This document shows, one piece after another, positions 33,789-43,543 of a stretch of DNA of 64,000 bases (position 1 is its first letter; every line of letters starts with the position of its first letter). The stretch comes from Algisphaera agarilytica. GTDB taxonomy: Bacteria; Planctomycetota; Phycisphaerae; Phycisphaerales; Phycisphaeraceae. Below the pieces are notes generated by a model, which saw nothing but the letters and a program-made list of their open reading frames with translations, searched no databases and had not been told where the DNA came from. The position numbers and the translations under genes were made by a program. The stretch lies in contig NZ_JACHGY010000001.1 in NCBI RefSeq assembly GCF_014207595.1, forward strand, positions 4,000,212 through 4,064,211, written 5' to 3'.

Positions 33789-35366
33789 TCACCGGCCCAT
33801 GCTGGCGATCTGCCGATAGTTGTCACGGAAAAACAAGGTCCAGGCCAGCTTGTCCTTGAGCTTTTGGTCATCGTCCCGGCCACGGAAGCGGTCCATGAAA
33901 TCCGCGAGTACGCCCGCCGCTTCGGAGTGACGCGGGTGATCCACGTCACCGACCGCCGACTGCCAATCGTTAGCCAGCTCTTCGTCCGGCCAGGTCAGCG
34001 TCAGTTCTGGCGGCATCTCGTCGAACAGCCGGAGCATCTCTGGCTTGTCGGGGTGATCATCAGGAGTACGAAGGATCGCCCGCCAGGCGGCGATCAGGTC
34101 CTGGTGGACATCGATCGCCATCGCCTGCGACACGGGCGATACCGCCGAGAAAAAGTCCGGCATGCCGGGCATGATCGGGACGGCCGTGGGGTACGGGTCG
34201 ATCTGAGGATCGGACCAGGTGGCTTTCTCCTCGGCGGTGTAAAGGTCGGCGCGGATCGGTTGCCGACGCAGTTCGTAGCGGATCGGGCCGCCCTCGGTGT
34301 CGAGCTTGGCTTGCCAGAGCCGCTGGGACTCTTTGCTGAGGAGCCAGGTGATGAACTGCTCGGCGGTCTCACGGTGCGGCGCGCCACGCAGCAACGACAC
34401 CGGGTCGGCCGTGGTCGCCGTCATGCTCTTGCCATCAACAACGGGGTCGGCGTAACCCACACGGCTCATGCCCTGGCCTTCGGTGTCGCCCGACCATCCC
34501 GCCGCGGCGATGGCCCCGGCCTGGGTGCGACCGTAGAAGTCGATGCACATGCCCGCCGCGGCTTCACCCGAAGAGACGTCGACCGGCACCTTGCTGGCGG
34601 CGCTGGCGAAGTAGCGGGCGTTGGCAAACACGCGACGCATCACCGCCCACCCTTCGGTCCACCCCGTGCGCTTGAGCAGGGTATTGAACGTCGCCCCGAT
34701 CGAGCCGGAGTGGCCGGGGTCAGCCAGCGCTACCCAGTTCTGGTACGCCGGGTCGGTCAGGTCGGCCCAAGTCGTGGGTTCTTTGAGATCGAGCATGACC
34801 AGGAGGTCGCGGTTGTAGACGATGCCGAAGCTGGACAACGCGGTGCCGATCCAGAGCTTGTCGGGGTGATAAAGCTGTTCGCCGCCGATGAGCGCTTGAG
34901 GAAACGCCTCGTCAAGAACCGCCTGAGGGATATCCGCGGGCACGGCGACGGCGATCTTCACCTCTTCGCCGTCTCGTTTAATCTTGAGCCCGCTGGCCAG
35001 CTTGTTGTGGTCGTATTCCCCGCCGCCGAAGAACAGGTCGGCTCCGATGCCGCTGTCTTCCTGACTCTTTTTGGCCTTGGCTTCGAACTGAGCCAGGATG
35101 GTTTTACGCAGGTCCGAGGTGCCGCCCGAGGCACGCCAGTCGAACTTGACCGGCGACAGCCCCTGCTCGCCCCGCCAGGCGTTGAACGCGTGGGACATCT
35201 CGAGACGGATCTGCTCGTTGTGCGGGGTGTAGATGATCAGGCGTTCGCCGGCGCCGTCGCTGTCGGTCAGCTTGCCCGAGGCGTCGTTGGGGCGGAGCAG
35301 GAAGGGCACGCCCACCACCAGGAGCATCAACGTCACGATCACGATCTTCGCCAGGTGTTCTCGCAT
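33789..35366 (-). CDS. Extracellular solute-binding protein, iron-type
   Basis: A 525-residue protein with an N-terminal hydrophobic anchor (IVIVTLMLLVVGVPFLL) and a periplasmic binding fold close to Fe3+ ABC-transporter binding proteins: LIIYTPHNEQIRLEMSHAFN, ADLFFGGGEYDHNKLASGL and IGTALSSFGIVYNRDLLV. It is longer than usual (300-350) by about 150 residues at the C-terminus. No permease or ATPase gene is adjacent; the next genes code for a small unknown protein and a metallopeptidase. It may serve a transporter encoded elsewhere. Start ATG at 35366, divergent from tadA. Confidence 0.82.
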   Translation of the reverse strand: MREHLAKIVIVTLMLLVVGVPFLLRPNDASGKLTDSDGAGERLIIYTPHNEQIRLEMSHAFNAWRGEQGLSPVKFDWRASGGTSDLRKTILAQFEAKAKKSQEDSGIGADLFFGGGEYDHNKLASGLKIKRDGEEVKIAVAVPADIPQAVLDEAFPQALIGGEQLYHPDKLWIGTALSSFGIVYNRDLLVMLDLKEPTTWADLTDPAYQNWVALADPGHSGSIGATFNTLLKRTGWTEGWAVMRRVFANARYFASAASKVPVDVSSGEAAAGMCIDFYGRTQAGAIAAAGWSGDTEGQGMSRVGYADPVVDGKSMTATTADPVSLLRGAPHRETAEQFITWLLSKESQRLWQAKLDTEGGPIRYELRRQPIRADLYTAEEKATWSDPQIDPYPTAVPIMPGMPDFFSAVSPVSQAMAIDVHQDLIAAWRAILRTPDDHPDKPEMLRLFDEMPPELTLTWPDEELANDWQSAVGDVDHPRHSEAAGVLADFMDRFRGRDDDQKLKDKLAWTLFFRDNYRQIASMGR

Positions 35367-35434
35367 GGGAACAGTTTAGCGTGAGCCGGGGTGGGTCTCC
35401 CGTTAAAAAATGGCCTGCGTTAAACTCTTTGGCG

Positions 35435-35956
35435 ATGCCCCCGCCACCCCCCGGCCCCGAACGCGACGAGTACTTCATGCGCCTTGCGCTGGACGAGGCC
35501 CGCCGCGCCGCCGAGCTCGGCGAGGTGCCCGTGGGTGCGGTGGTTTACCGGCTGGAGGATGGGCAGGTGATGGCCACCGCGCACAACCTCCGCGAGAACG
35601 ACGCCGACCCCACCGCCCACGCCGAGGTGATTGCTCTGCGGGAAGCGGCCCGTCAGCGCGGCGTGTGGCGGCTGGAGACCTGTGGCCTGGCGGTCACGCT
35701 CGAACCCTGCCCGATGTGCGCCGGGGCGATCGTGAACGCCCGGATCGGCGAACTGATCTACGGCGCGGCCGATCCCAAGATGGGGTGCGTCGATACGCTG
35801 CACCACCTCTGCGCCGAGCCGAGGTTCAACCACCGTTTAACCCACCGGTCGGGCATCTTGGCGGACGAATGTTCACAGGTACTCAAAGATTTCTTCGCCG
35901 CTCGGCGTGGGAAAGGTAGTGCTCCGGATAAGCCCCGCCCCAGGCCTGCTGATTAA
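35435..35956 (+). CDS. tadA: tRNA-specific adenosine deaminase
   Basis: Converts adenosine 34 of tRNA-Arg(ACG) to inosine. The 173-residue protein carries the zinc deaminase motif: His62-Ala-Glu64 and PCPMC with Cys92 and Cys95. The proton-shuttling Glu64 is present. The C-terminal extension is Lys/Pro-rich. Start is the ATG at 35435, which opens a Pro run (MPPPPPG); the frame is open to 35381. Its stop overlaps the end of the convergent MMPL gene by four bases. Confidence 0.93.
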   Translation: MPPPPPGPERDEYFMRLALDEARRAAELGEVPVGAVVYRLEDGQVMATAHNLRENDADPTAHAEVIALREAARQRGVWRLETCGLAVTLEPCPMCAGAIVNARIGELIYGAADPKMGCVDTLHHLCAEPRFNHRLTHRSGILADECSQVLKDFFAARRGKGSAPDKPRPRPAD

Positions 35957-38703
35957 ACAGACTTGGCGCCCGCCGGCGATGCCTTGCCCGGGATAAGCAT
36001 CAGCATGAGCAGCCCGGGGATTGCGATCGCAAGGCACGCCGCGACGGCGGTGGCGGTCAGCCCCGGCGCGTGCGCAGAGCGCAGCCCGGCCGCCAGAAGG
36101 AACCCCCCCGCGACCACCAGGCCGAACGCCTCTCCGCCCGCGGCATGTCGAAGCGTCAAAAGTTCGACTTGTGATGCGTCACGCCGAACACGGGCGCCGA
36201 TCCAAAGCACAACCACACCGCCCACCGCCGGCCACACGCTCCAACTCAGCGCAGTCATGGGTTGAGACAACCAACCCACCCCCGCGACCATGACCAACCC
36301 GCTCGTCACGATCCCCAAGCCAGCGCCTAAGCCCGAACACACGCCCAATCCGCAGAGCACGATCACCACGGGCAACACAAGCCCCGCGATGGCAACCAGA
36401 GCAATCGACAGCGTCGAGAAAGACCCGCTTCGCATCATCGTGCGTTCGAGCGACCCGGTGACTTCGGGTTCGATCTCACGGACTGAATCGTGAAATGAAA
36501 CGATTGCCTGAGCAGAGGGCCAATCCGTTGCGCCCGATGGAGGGCTGGCTTTGAGGCGGTACCACGGTTCGGCGTCTTCCGCCGCGTCGTCGGGCAACGC
36601 ATACCAGGACGCAAAGAGCCCGCCGTTGCGTTGCAGGTCCGTCACCGTCAAAGGCGTGGGGTCGAGCATCCCCGTGACCAGCGTGCCTGCTTCGCGGCGG
36701 GTGACGTCGTAGTCGCGCTGCAGTGCAGTGAGTCGAGCCTGCCGTTCCTGCGCATCCAACGACTCCGCTTCGCGGACAAAACCTTCAGCCGCTTCGATCA
36801 TCCTCGGGTGCCAATCTCCCAGGTCTTGTTTGGTACCTGCGGGCATCAGCCCGATCCCTTGGCGGATCAACTGGACCTGATCGATGAGATCGACGGGGCT
36901 TGTCTGAGTAGGGCTTTTCGCGAGGGCGGCGGCGGACCGCGCCGCGGCACCGAGCGACACTTCCATCTCGTTCATGATGGCGTCGATCGCGGTTCGGTCT
37001 TCGGGGAGTAGTCGGCCGATGCCGGTGACCTGTTCGACCTCAGGGAGTGCGCGGAGCGCCGTCGCTCGATTCTGAGCATCCTCCATACCCCGCGCGAGGA
37101 TCGACAACGGCATGTCCCACTCCCCGCCCTCGACCCAGGCCCGCTCCCGCCAGATCGCGCCTTCGGTTTGCTCGGGGATGAAGCCCGACGTCTCGGCACC
37201 CCGGGGCGTGAACGCGGCCGATGCCCCGATGCCCGCCACGACCACGACCGCCAAGGCCCATGCGATGCGTGGCCGGTTGGCGCTGGCCTCCGCCAGGGTT
37301 TGGGCCAACTCGCCGCGCGACGCATTTTTAGAGGAAGTATGGGGCGAGCGGTTAGCGGGCAATAGTGCCGTGCCCACCATCACCACGACTGCCCAAGCGA
37401 GAACCATGCCAAGCATCGCGATCAGCCCCGCCTCACGCAGCCCCATCACAGCTGGGCCGGACCCACCTAACCCCAAGACCGCCATGGCTTGCTCGTCCCA
37501 CACGATGAACCATGCTGCAACCCCGCACACCGCCAAACACGCCAGAGCCAGCACCGGGCCCACGGCCACGATTCCCGTTCGGCGATCCGCTCCCCTCGCG
37601 CAGGCCCCCGCCAGGAACAACCCGCCGTAGAGTGAGGACAAGCCCGCCAGGACAACGCCGATCATCGCCAGGGCGTTGATCTCACCAAGCAGTAACCCGA
37701 TCAGCCCCAGCGTGCATACGGCCGAAACACCGGGCAGCGCGACGGCCACCACCGGAAGCCATAAGCTCCGCCACGCCAACCCCGAAAGCAGCAAGATCCC
37801 GATCAGCGCTCCGCCCACGGCACGCTGTGAAGCGGTGCGGATCACCGACTCCGCCTCGCGGCTGGTGGGCACGTACCCGGTGACCCCCAGCTCCAGCGTT
37901 TCAAAACGCAGCCGGATTGTTTCGACCTGCCGACGGAGCGCGGCCAGCGAGCCCTCGTAGCCGGGCCGCTCATCGATGCCTTCCGCAAGCTCGACGCGGA
38001 GCACGAGCAGTCGGCCGCTTGCCGAGCGCAGCAGTTCCCATTCGGGTTGGCCGGCCGCGGTGGCCAGGGCCGCCCAGAGGTCAACGGGTTCCTCGGGAGG
38101 TGTTTGCATGCGCTGGGTCATCGCGTCCATCAGCCCGACAAAGACCGCCGCACCCTCGGCCAGGTTAGGTCCTTCCTCATCGTCGCTGCTGATGGTCTGG
38201 ATCGCGCTCTGCATGGCCCGCGCCATGCCGGCGTTGAGCAACGCGCTAGGCGTGTCACTTTCAAGAAGAGGTTTGAGCTGCGCGATGCTGGAACTGAGAG
38301 CCTTTACGTCTTCCAGCGGGAGCGTGCGGATGAGCTTCGGGCTGGACTGCGCGGGGTTGAGTCCCCAATGCACCGTCGCCACCTTGGGCTCTTCTTCCAG
38401 AGATTCACCTAAGGCGTACGCCGCTTCGGTCGCGATAGCTTCGTGTTCGCCTGCTTCCCCCGTATCGATCAGCACGATGGCTTCCTGCCGGGTGTCAAAC
38501 AGCTCGCGGTACTCGGCGTAGCGCTGCTCGCCGGGGTTGGATGCGTCGAAGAGCGAGCCGAGGCTGGTCACCGACAAACGCGGGATCCCGAAGCCGGCCA
38601 GCGCGGCAGTCAATAACGCGGTCACAAAAAGCACCGCAACCCGCCCGCGTCCTTGGGCGAGCGGCAATTTGTGCATCCATGTTTCGACGGTCCGGTAGGG
38701 CAT
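35953..38703 (-). CDS. MMPL/RND family transporter
   Basis: A 916-residue inner-membrane protein with the RND layout: helix at about 23-42, a large outer domain (50-270), a block of five or six helices (275-430), a short loop with ANRSPHTSSKN, a helix near 475, a second outer domain (500-770) and a final helix block (775-905). MMPL proteins export or flip lipids and hydrophobic compounds with the proton gradient. No adaptor or outer-membrane gene is beside it. It follows pdeM by six bases and is probably the last gene of the long operon from 46084. Confidence 0.85.
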   Translation of the reverse strand: MPYRTVETWMHKLPLAQGRGRVAVLFVTALLTAALAGFGIPRLSVTSLGSLFDASNPGEQRYAEYRELFDTRQEAIVLIDTGEAGEHEAIATEAAYALGESLEEEPKVATVHWGLNPAQSSPKLIRTLPLEDVKALSSSIAQLKPLLESDTPSALLNAGMARAMQSAIQTISSDDEEGPNLAEGAAVFVGLMDAMTQRMQTPPEEPVDLWAALATAAGQPEWELLRSASGRLLVLRVELAEGIDERPGYEGSLAALRRQVETIRLRFETLELGVTGYVPTSREAESVIRTASQRAVGGALIGILLLSGLAWRSLWLPVVAVALPGVSAVCTLGLIGLLLGEINALAMIGVVLAGLSSLYGGLFLAGACARGADRRTGIVAVGPVLALACLAVCGVAAWFIVWDEQAMAVLGLGGSGPAVMGLREAGLIAMLGMVLAWAVVVMVGTALLPANRSPHTSSKNASRGELAQTLAEASANRPRIAWALAVVVVAGIGASAAFTPRGAETSGFIPEQTEGAIWRERAWVEGGEWDMPLSILARGMEDAQNRATALRALPEVEQVTGIGRLLPEDRTAIDAIMNEMEVSLGAAARSAAALAKSPTQTSPVDLIDQVQLIRQGIGLMPAGTKQDLGDWHPRMIEAAEGFVREAESLDAQERQARLTALQRDYDVTRREAGTLVTGMLDPTPLTVTDLQRNGGLFASWYALPDDAAEDAEPWYRLKASPPSGATDWPSAQAIVSFHDSVREIEPEVTGSLERTMMRSGSFSTLSIALVAIAGLVLPVVIVLCGLGVCSGLGAGLGIVTSGLVMVAGVGWLSQPMTALSWSVWPAVGGVVVLWIGARVRRDASQVELLTLRHAAGGEAFGLVVAGGFLLAAGLRSAHAPGLTATAVAACLAIAIPGLLMLMLIPGKASPAGAKSV

Positions 38704-38709
38704 GGGCGC

Positions 38710-39432
38710 TCAGTCGGCGGGTTCGGAGGCGGTGGGCTTTCGGGGTTGGCGTGACCGCCGGTTCGCTGCGGTGGCCCCGAACACCTCGGCCACCTCGGTC
38801 GGCCCCACGGCAAAGACGCGATCCTTACGGCTAGGCAGGATCGCCTTCATCCCGGTAAACGCGCCAAACCCCGGCAACACCGCCTGCCGGGTTTTGAAGT
38901 GGAAGCACGCCGCGCGGAGCCGCGACTTGCCCAGGCCTTCCAGAATTACCGCGGGGTGGATGTGGCCGCACAGCGTTACCGCGTTGCTGACCACGTCCGG
39001 CTCGTGGGCGAAGGCCACCGCTTGATCGGATTCGTCACGCCAAGGGCCGCACACGCATTCGATATCCAGCGAGGACGGCGGGTCGCCGGCTTGGCGGTCG
39101 TGATTCCCGCGGACATTGATGACACGCAATCCGTCCCAGCGGTTGCGCCACACCCGGAGCTGTTCGATCAACTCCTCGGTGACGCCGTTGCGTGAGTGGA
39201 AAAAGTCGCCGAGCACGATCAGCCGCTTCGCACCCGTGGCTTCGAGGGCGACGTCGAGGCGTTCGAGGTTGTGCCGTGTCGTCCCGCGGGGCACGGGGAC
39301 GCCGGCGCTGCGGAAGTGGTCCGACTTCCCGAAGTGGGGGTCGGCGATAATCAGGGTCCGCTGTTCTTTCCAAATCATCGAGCGGTCGGGGCGTAGGCCC
39401 CACGTCTGTCCGCCCCATTCGAGTTCACTCAT
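38710..39432 (-). CDS. pdeM: Ligase-associated DNA damage response endonuclease PdeM
   Basis: A 240-residue metallophosphoesterase of the bacterial ligase-associated repair set. Motifs LIIADPHFGKSDHFR, LGDFFHSR, VRGNHDRQ and CGHIHPAV give the full metal site. The start MSELEWGGQTWGLRPDRS matches family members and has GGAG eight bases before the ATG at 39432; an ATG at 39471 lies 2 bp after the helicase stop but adds 13 odd residues. Cytoplasmic; thought to cut DNA ends during repair. Confidence 0.9.
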   Translation of the reverse strand: MSELEWGGQTWGLRPDRSMIWKEQRTLIIADPHFGKSDHFRSAGVPVPRGTTRHNLERLDVALEATGAKRLIVLGDFFHSRNGVTEELIEQLRVWRNRWDGLRVINVRGNHDRQAGDPPSSLDIECVCGPWRDESDQAVAFAHEPDVVSNAVTLCGHIHPAVILEGLGKSRLRAACFHFKTRQAVLPGFGAFTGMKAILPSRKDRVFAVGPTEVAEVFGATAANRRSRQPRKPTASEPAD

Positions 39433-39473
39433 CGTCAGGACTCCGTTCCGATCGTGGGTGCCTCCGGGCATGT

Positions 39474-41945
39474 CTACCGGCCCGCGGCCGCTTCCAACCT
39501 CATGACCATTTTACCGACCTGATCCTGCCACGACTGGCTGGTCAGGTGTTGTTCACGCAATCGCTCAGCCCACAGCGGAAACGCCATCGGCGTTAACCGC
39601 TCGGTCTGGCGGGGCTCGAGCCGCATCTGCTCCAACTCCTTGAGTGCCGCGGTCAGGCGGGTGACCTCAAGCTGCTGCTCCAGTACTTCCCGCCGGGCCT
39701 GGTCGAGCAGGAGGTTGTCGGGATCGAAATCGGTGAACACATCGAAGAACAGCTCCGAAGACGCCTGGAGGTGGCGGTTGGTGACTTGCTGGCCGGGGTA
39801 TCCGGTCTGGATCAGCCCCGCGACCCGGGCGATGTCGCGGAAAGCCCGCCGGGCGAGTTGGGAGGTGTTGAGCGCTTCGAGCAGATGCTCCAGCAGATCG
39901 TCGCGGTGCAGCAGACGCCGCCAGTCGGCCTCGGTCAGCTCCGGATCTTCCGGCGAGAGCAGCTCGATGCCGTAGTCGTTCACGGTGACCGTCACCGCCC
40001 GGGGCGCTTCGCGGGTCAGCCGGTGGGCAAGCAGGGTACCCAGCCCTTCGTGGACCAGTCGGCCCTGCAGCGGGTAGAGGAACGTGTGGTGCCCGTCGCG
40101 GCTGGTGGTGGTTTCGATCAGCAGCTTGCCGCTGCCCGGCACCACGGACCATTGGGTCTGCAGCTCCAGCAACGGGGCAACGGCCCGCATCTCGGGCGGC
40201 AGGTCGTCCGCGGAGCTGCCGCGTTGCCTGATGTCGTCGAGCCGTGCGCGGACCGCGTCGGCGAGTTGGGTGCTCAACGGGGTGCGGCCGCCCTGCCAAC
40301 GCGGGACCTGGGCTTTCTTGCCCTTGGCCTTCTTCACCGTGGCGACCATCGCGCGGACACGCACCAGCTGCAAGAGGTGGCCGGCGAAGACAAACTTGTC
40401 GCCGGGCTTGAGGAAGCCGACGAATCCTTCTTCGACGGTGCCGAGCTTCTTGCCGTTAGCGAACTTCACGGCGATGGCGGCGTCGGAGGTGATCGTGCCG
40501 ATGCCCAGGCGGTGGTTGCGCGCGATCTTGTTCGAGGCGACGCCGAAGCGTCCGTCGTCGTCTTCTACGACCCGGGCGTATTGCGGGTAGACCTTCAACG
40601 TCTCTCCGCCCCGCCGGACGAAGTCGAGACACCACTCCCACTCCTGGTCGGTAAGGTTGCGGTAGGCGTGACTCGAACGGACCTCGGCCAGCATGTCGCC
40701 CGAGGTGAAGCCGCCGCCCATCGCGCACGTGACCAGGTGCTGAGCCAACACGTCCAGCGGCCGATCCAGCGGCCGCCGTGATTCGATCCGGCGGGCCGCC
40801 GCCGCATCACGCGCCGCCGCGAAGTCGATGATCTCCAGCGCGTTCGTCGGCACGCCGATCACCCGGCTCACCTTGCCGGGCTGGTGCCCGCTGCGTCCGG
40901 CCCGCTGCAGCAGCCTGGCCACGCCTTTGGGCGACGCCACCTGGATCACCTGCTCCACCGGCGAAAAATCCACGCCGAGGTCCAGGCTCGACGTGCACAC
41001 GCAGCACCGCAGCCCGCCTTGGCGCAGCAGGTCTTCGACGGCCTGGCGTGACTTGCGGTCGATCGAGCCGTGGTGCAACGCGACCTCGCCGATCCAGTCG
41101 GGGCGTTTAGCGATGATCTCGTTGAACCAGATCTCGGCCTGTGAACGCGTGTTGGTAAACAGCAGCGTGCTGCCCGCGTTTTCCAGGACCGCCAGCACCT
41201 GTGGCAACAGCGTGATGCCCAGGTGGCCCGCCCAGGGGAAGCGGTCCATGTCGTCGGGCAGGAGCGTGGTGATCTCGATCTGTTTGTGGTCGGGGCCGTG
41301 GATGAGTTGGCCGGTGGGAGCCAGGCCGGGGCCCAGCAGGGTGTCCATCGCCTCGGGCAGGTTGCCGAGGGTGGCGGAGAGTCCCCAGACCGAGAGTTCG
41401 GGGTTCCACGTGCGTAGCCGGGCGAGGCCGAGCTCGGTCTGCGTGCCGCGTTTGGTGGACATGAGCTCGTGCCACTCGTCGACGATCACGGTCTGCAGCC
41501 CACGGAATTTTTGCCGGGCGTCTGCGTAGGACAGCAGCACTGACAAACTCTCGGGCGTGGTGACCAACGCGCTGGGCAGCCGTTTCTTTTGTCGTGCTTT
41601 GACCGTCGCCGACACATCACCCGTGCGTCGCTCCACGGTCCACGGCAAGCCCAACGCCCCGATGGGTTTTTTGAGGTTCTCCTCGGTGTCGGTCGCCAGC
41701 GCCCGCAACGGCGTGATCCAGAGCACCCGAATCGGTTCGGTTTGTTTGTCTTGCCAGGTGCTTTGCTCGGGATGCCCGTCACACCACCGCATCAGCGACG
41801 GCAGCCAGGCCGAGTAGGTCTTGCCCATGCCCGTCGGGGCGTGCAGCAGTCCCGATTCGCCCGCCAGCTGCGACGCCCACGCGTCACGCTGAAACGCAAA
41901 CGGCTCGCCCACCGCATCTCGGAACCAGGACTCAACGGGATTCAT
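39474..41945 (-). CDS. Ligase-associated DEXH-box helicase (Lhr family)
   Basis: An 823-residue superfamily 2 helicase. Walker A is APTGMGKT (36-43), motif II is VDEWHEL, the SAT motif is GLSATLGNLPEA, and motif VI is LQRAGRSGHQPG. The C-terminal half has the winged-helix and Lhr-core extension. The gene is the helicase member of the pdeM-helicase-ligase-exonuclease set; its start overlaps the ligase stop by four bases (ATGA). The set is thought to repair DNA damage such as crosslinks; the role is known mostly from gene linkage. Confidence 0.93.
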   Translation of the reverse strand: MNPVESWFRDAVGEPFAFQRDAWASQLAGESGLLHAPTGMGKTYSAWLPSLMRWCDGHPEQSTWQDKQTEPIRVLWITPLRALATDTEENLKKPIGALGLPWTVERRTGDVSATVKARQKKRLPSALVTTPESLSVLLSYADARQKFRGLQTVIVDEWHELMSTKRGTQTELGLARLRTWNPELSVWGLSATLGNLPEAMDTLLGPGLAPTGQLIHGPDHKQIEITTLLPDDMDRFPWAGHLGITLLPQVLAVLENAGSTLLFTNTRSQAEIWFNEIIAKRPDWIGEVALHHGSIDRKSRQAVEDLLRQGGLRCCVCTSSLDLGVDFSPVEQVIQVASPKGVARLLQRAGRSGHQPGKVSRVIGVPTNALEIIDFAAARDAAAARRIESRRPLDRPLDVLAQHLVTCAMGGGFTSGDMLAEVRSSHAYRNLTDQEWEWCLDFVRRGGETLKVYPQYARVVEDDDGRFGVASNKIARNHRLGIGTITSDAAIAVKFANGKKLGTVEEGFVGFLKPGDKFVFAGHLLQLVRVRAMVATVKKAKGKKAQVPRWQGGRTPLSTQLADAVRARLDDIRQRGSSADDLPPEMRAVAPLLELQTQWSVVPGSGKLLIETTTSRDGHHTFLYPLQGRLVHEGLGTLLAHRLTREAPRAVTVTVNDYGIELLSPEDPELTEADWRRLLHRDDLLEHLLEALNTSQLARRAFRDIARVAGLIQTGYPGQQVTNRHLQASSELFFDVFTDFDPDNLLLDQARREVLEQQLEVTRLTAALKELEQMRLEPRQTERLTPMAFPLWAERLREQHLTSQSWQDQVGKMVMRLEAAAGR

Positions 41946-43543
41946 CGGGAAGTGGTCGCCCTCAGCAGTGTCTGCAACGACTCCAGCGTATCCGCATCCT
42001 GAGGCTTTTTGTCGGTCCGCCAGCGGTGCATGCGGGGAAATCGCAGGGCGATGCCCGATTTGTGACGGTCCGATTCGTTGATCCCTTCGAAGGCGATCTC
42101 AAAAACCAGCTCCGGCTCGACCTGCCGGAAAGCGCCCTTCTTGCCCAGGGTGTGGGTCTTGATGAAGTGATCAACCTTCGCGAACTCCTCATCGGTCAGG
42201 CCCGAATACGCCTTGGTCACCGGGACCAGTTCGCTCTTGCCGGGCTCACCGGACCACACAGCGAAGGTGTAATCGGTGAAGAGCGAACTGCGCCGCCCGC
42301 TGCCCCGCTGGGCGTAGACCATGACGCAGTCGACTGTGTACGGATCGACCTTCCACTTCCACCACGCCCCCTTGACCCGCCCTGCGGCGTAGGGGGCGTC
42401 GTTGCGTTTAAGCATGACGCCTTCGACCCCGCGTTCGCGCGATTCTTCACGCAAATCGGCCAAGCCGGTCCAATCCGTTGCTTCGATCAGTGGTGAGCGT
42501 TTTACACTCGGCTCTTCCGGCAACACCGCCTCGAGTCGTGCACGCCGTTCTCGGGTCGACAAATCACGGACATCGGCGCCGCCTTGCTCGAGCAGGTCGT
42601 AGGCCATGAACACCACCGGCACATCGGCGAATAGCATCGGCTCCATCCGCTTGCGGTTCAGCCGTCGTTGCAGCAACGAGAAACCCAGGGGTCGGCCGTT
42701 TTCGTAGGCCAGAACCTCGCCGTCCAAGACCGTGCCGTCGGGCAGCGCATCCCCGACCGCGCGAAGCTCGGGGAAGGCCTCGGTGATCAGTTCGTCCCCA
42801 CGCGACCAGACCATCGTCTGCCCGCCCCGCCGGATAATCTGGGCGCGGATGCCATCCCACTTCCACTCGGCGGCCCACTCCCGAATGTCGCCCAGAGCCG
42901 CGGGATCGCTTTCGAGTTGATGGGCCAGGTAGAACGGGTACGGCCGGGCGTCGTCGTCTTCCGAACCCGCGAGCAGTTTTTCGTACGCCCCGGGCGTGGG
43001 CTCGATCGGCTTCCCGCTCAGGCGGTGTTGCATCACCGCGGCGTCCACTTCCGCGGCCTGGGCCAAGGCGTTGATGACCACCTTTTTAGCCGCGCCGAAA
43101 CGGAAGTTGCTGGAGATCAGTTTGTGGAAGAGGAAACGCTGGGTCTGATCGAAGCACTTCCAGGTCTCCATCACCGACACCTTCTGCTCGGCCTCGGTCA
43201 TCTGAGCCAGCGGCAGGATCCGCTCACTCACGATCTGATGGAGCGGATCGTCGTTGGCCTCGGCAGGCTCGGGCAGGACCAGTGAAAGGGTTTCGGATAG
43301 ATCGCCCACCGCGCTGTAGCACTCGTTGAACAGCCAAGGCTCCAGCCCCGCCGCCTCGGCCGCCCACGCCCGCAGCCGTTTGTAAGGCACCGCGCGGATC
43401 AGCTTCTGCCCGGTCAATACACGCAGAGCCCAAACCGCGTCGGCCGGTGGAGCCAATTCGAAATAACGTCGTAGCGCTGCGGTCTTCTCCGAGGTCCGCG
43501 TCGTTGCGTCGACTTCCATGAACAGGCGGGTGAACAACTTCAC
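41942..43543 (-). CDS. ATP-dependent DNA ligase (ligase-associated repair set)
   Basis: A 533-residue ATP-dependent DNA ligase with an N-terminal DNA-binding domain (about 1-190), the adenylation domain with EWKWDGIRAQ (catalytic Lys228) and a C-terminal OB fold with WWKWKVDPYTVD. It belongs to the group always found with the DEXH helicase. Start is the GTG at 43543, which overlaps the exonuclease stop (GTGA) and begins VKLFTRLFMEVDATTRTSEK, as in relatives; the frame is open 105 codons further but that is a shadow of the exonuclease gene. Confidence 0.93.
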   Translation of the reverse strand: MKLFTRLFMEVDATTRTSEKTAALRRYFELAPPADAVWALRVLTGQKLIRAVPYKRLRAWAAEAAGLEPWLFNECYSAVGDLSETLSLVLPEPAEANDDPLHQIVSERILPLAQMTEAEQKVSVMETWKCFDQTQRFLFHKLISSNFRFGAAKKVVINALAQAAEVDAAVMQHRLSGKPIEPTPGAYEKLLAGSEDDDARPYPFYLAHQLESDPAALGDIREWAAEWKWDGIRAQIIRRGGQTMVWSRGDELITEAFPELRAVGDALPDGTVLDGEVLAYENGRPLGFSLLQRRLNRKRMEPMLFADVPVVFMAYDLLEQGGADVRDLSTRERRARLEAVLPEEPSVKRSPLIEATDWTGLADLREESRERGVEGVMLKRNDAPYAAGRVKGAWWKWKVDPYTVDCVMVYAQRGSGRRSSLFTDYTFAVWSGEPGKSELVPVTKAYSGLTDEEFAKVDHFIKTHTLGKKGAFRQVEPELVFEIAFEGINESDRHKSGIALRFPRMHRWRTDKKPQDADTLESLQTLLRATTSR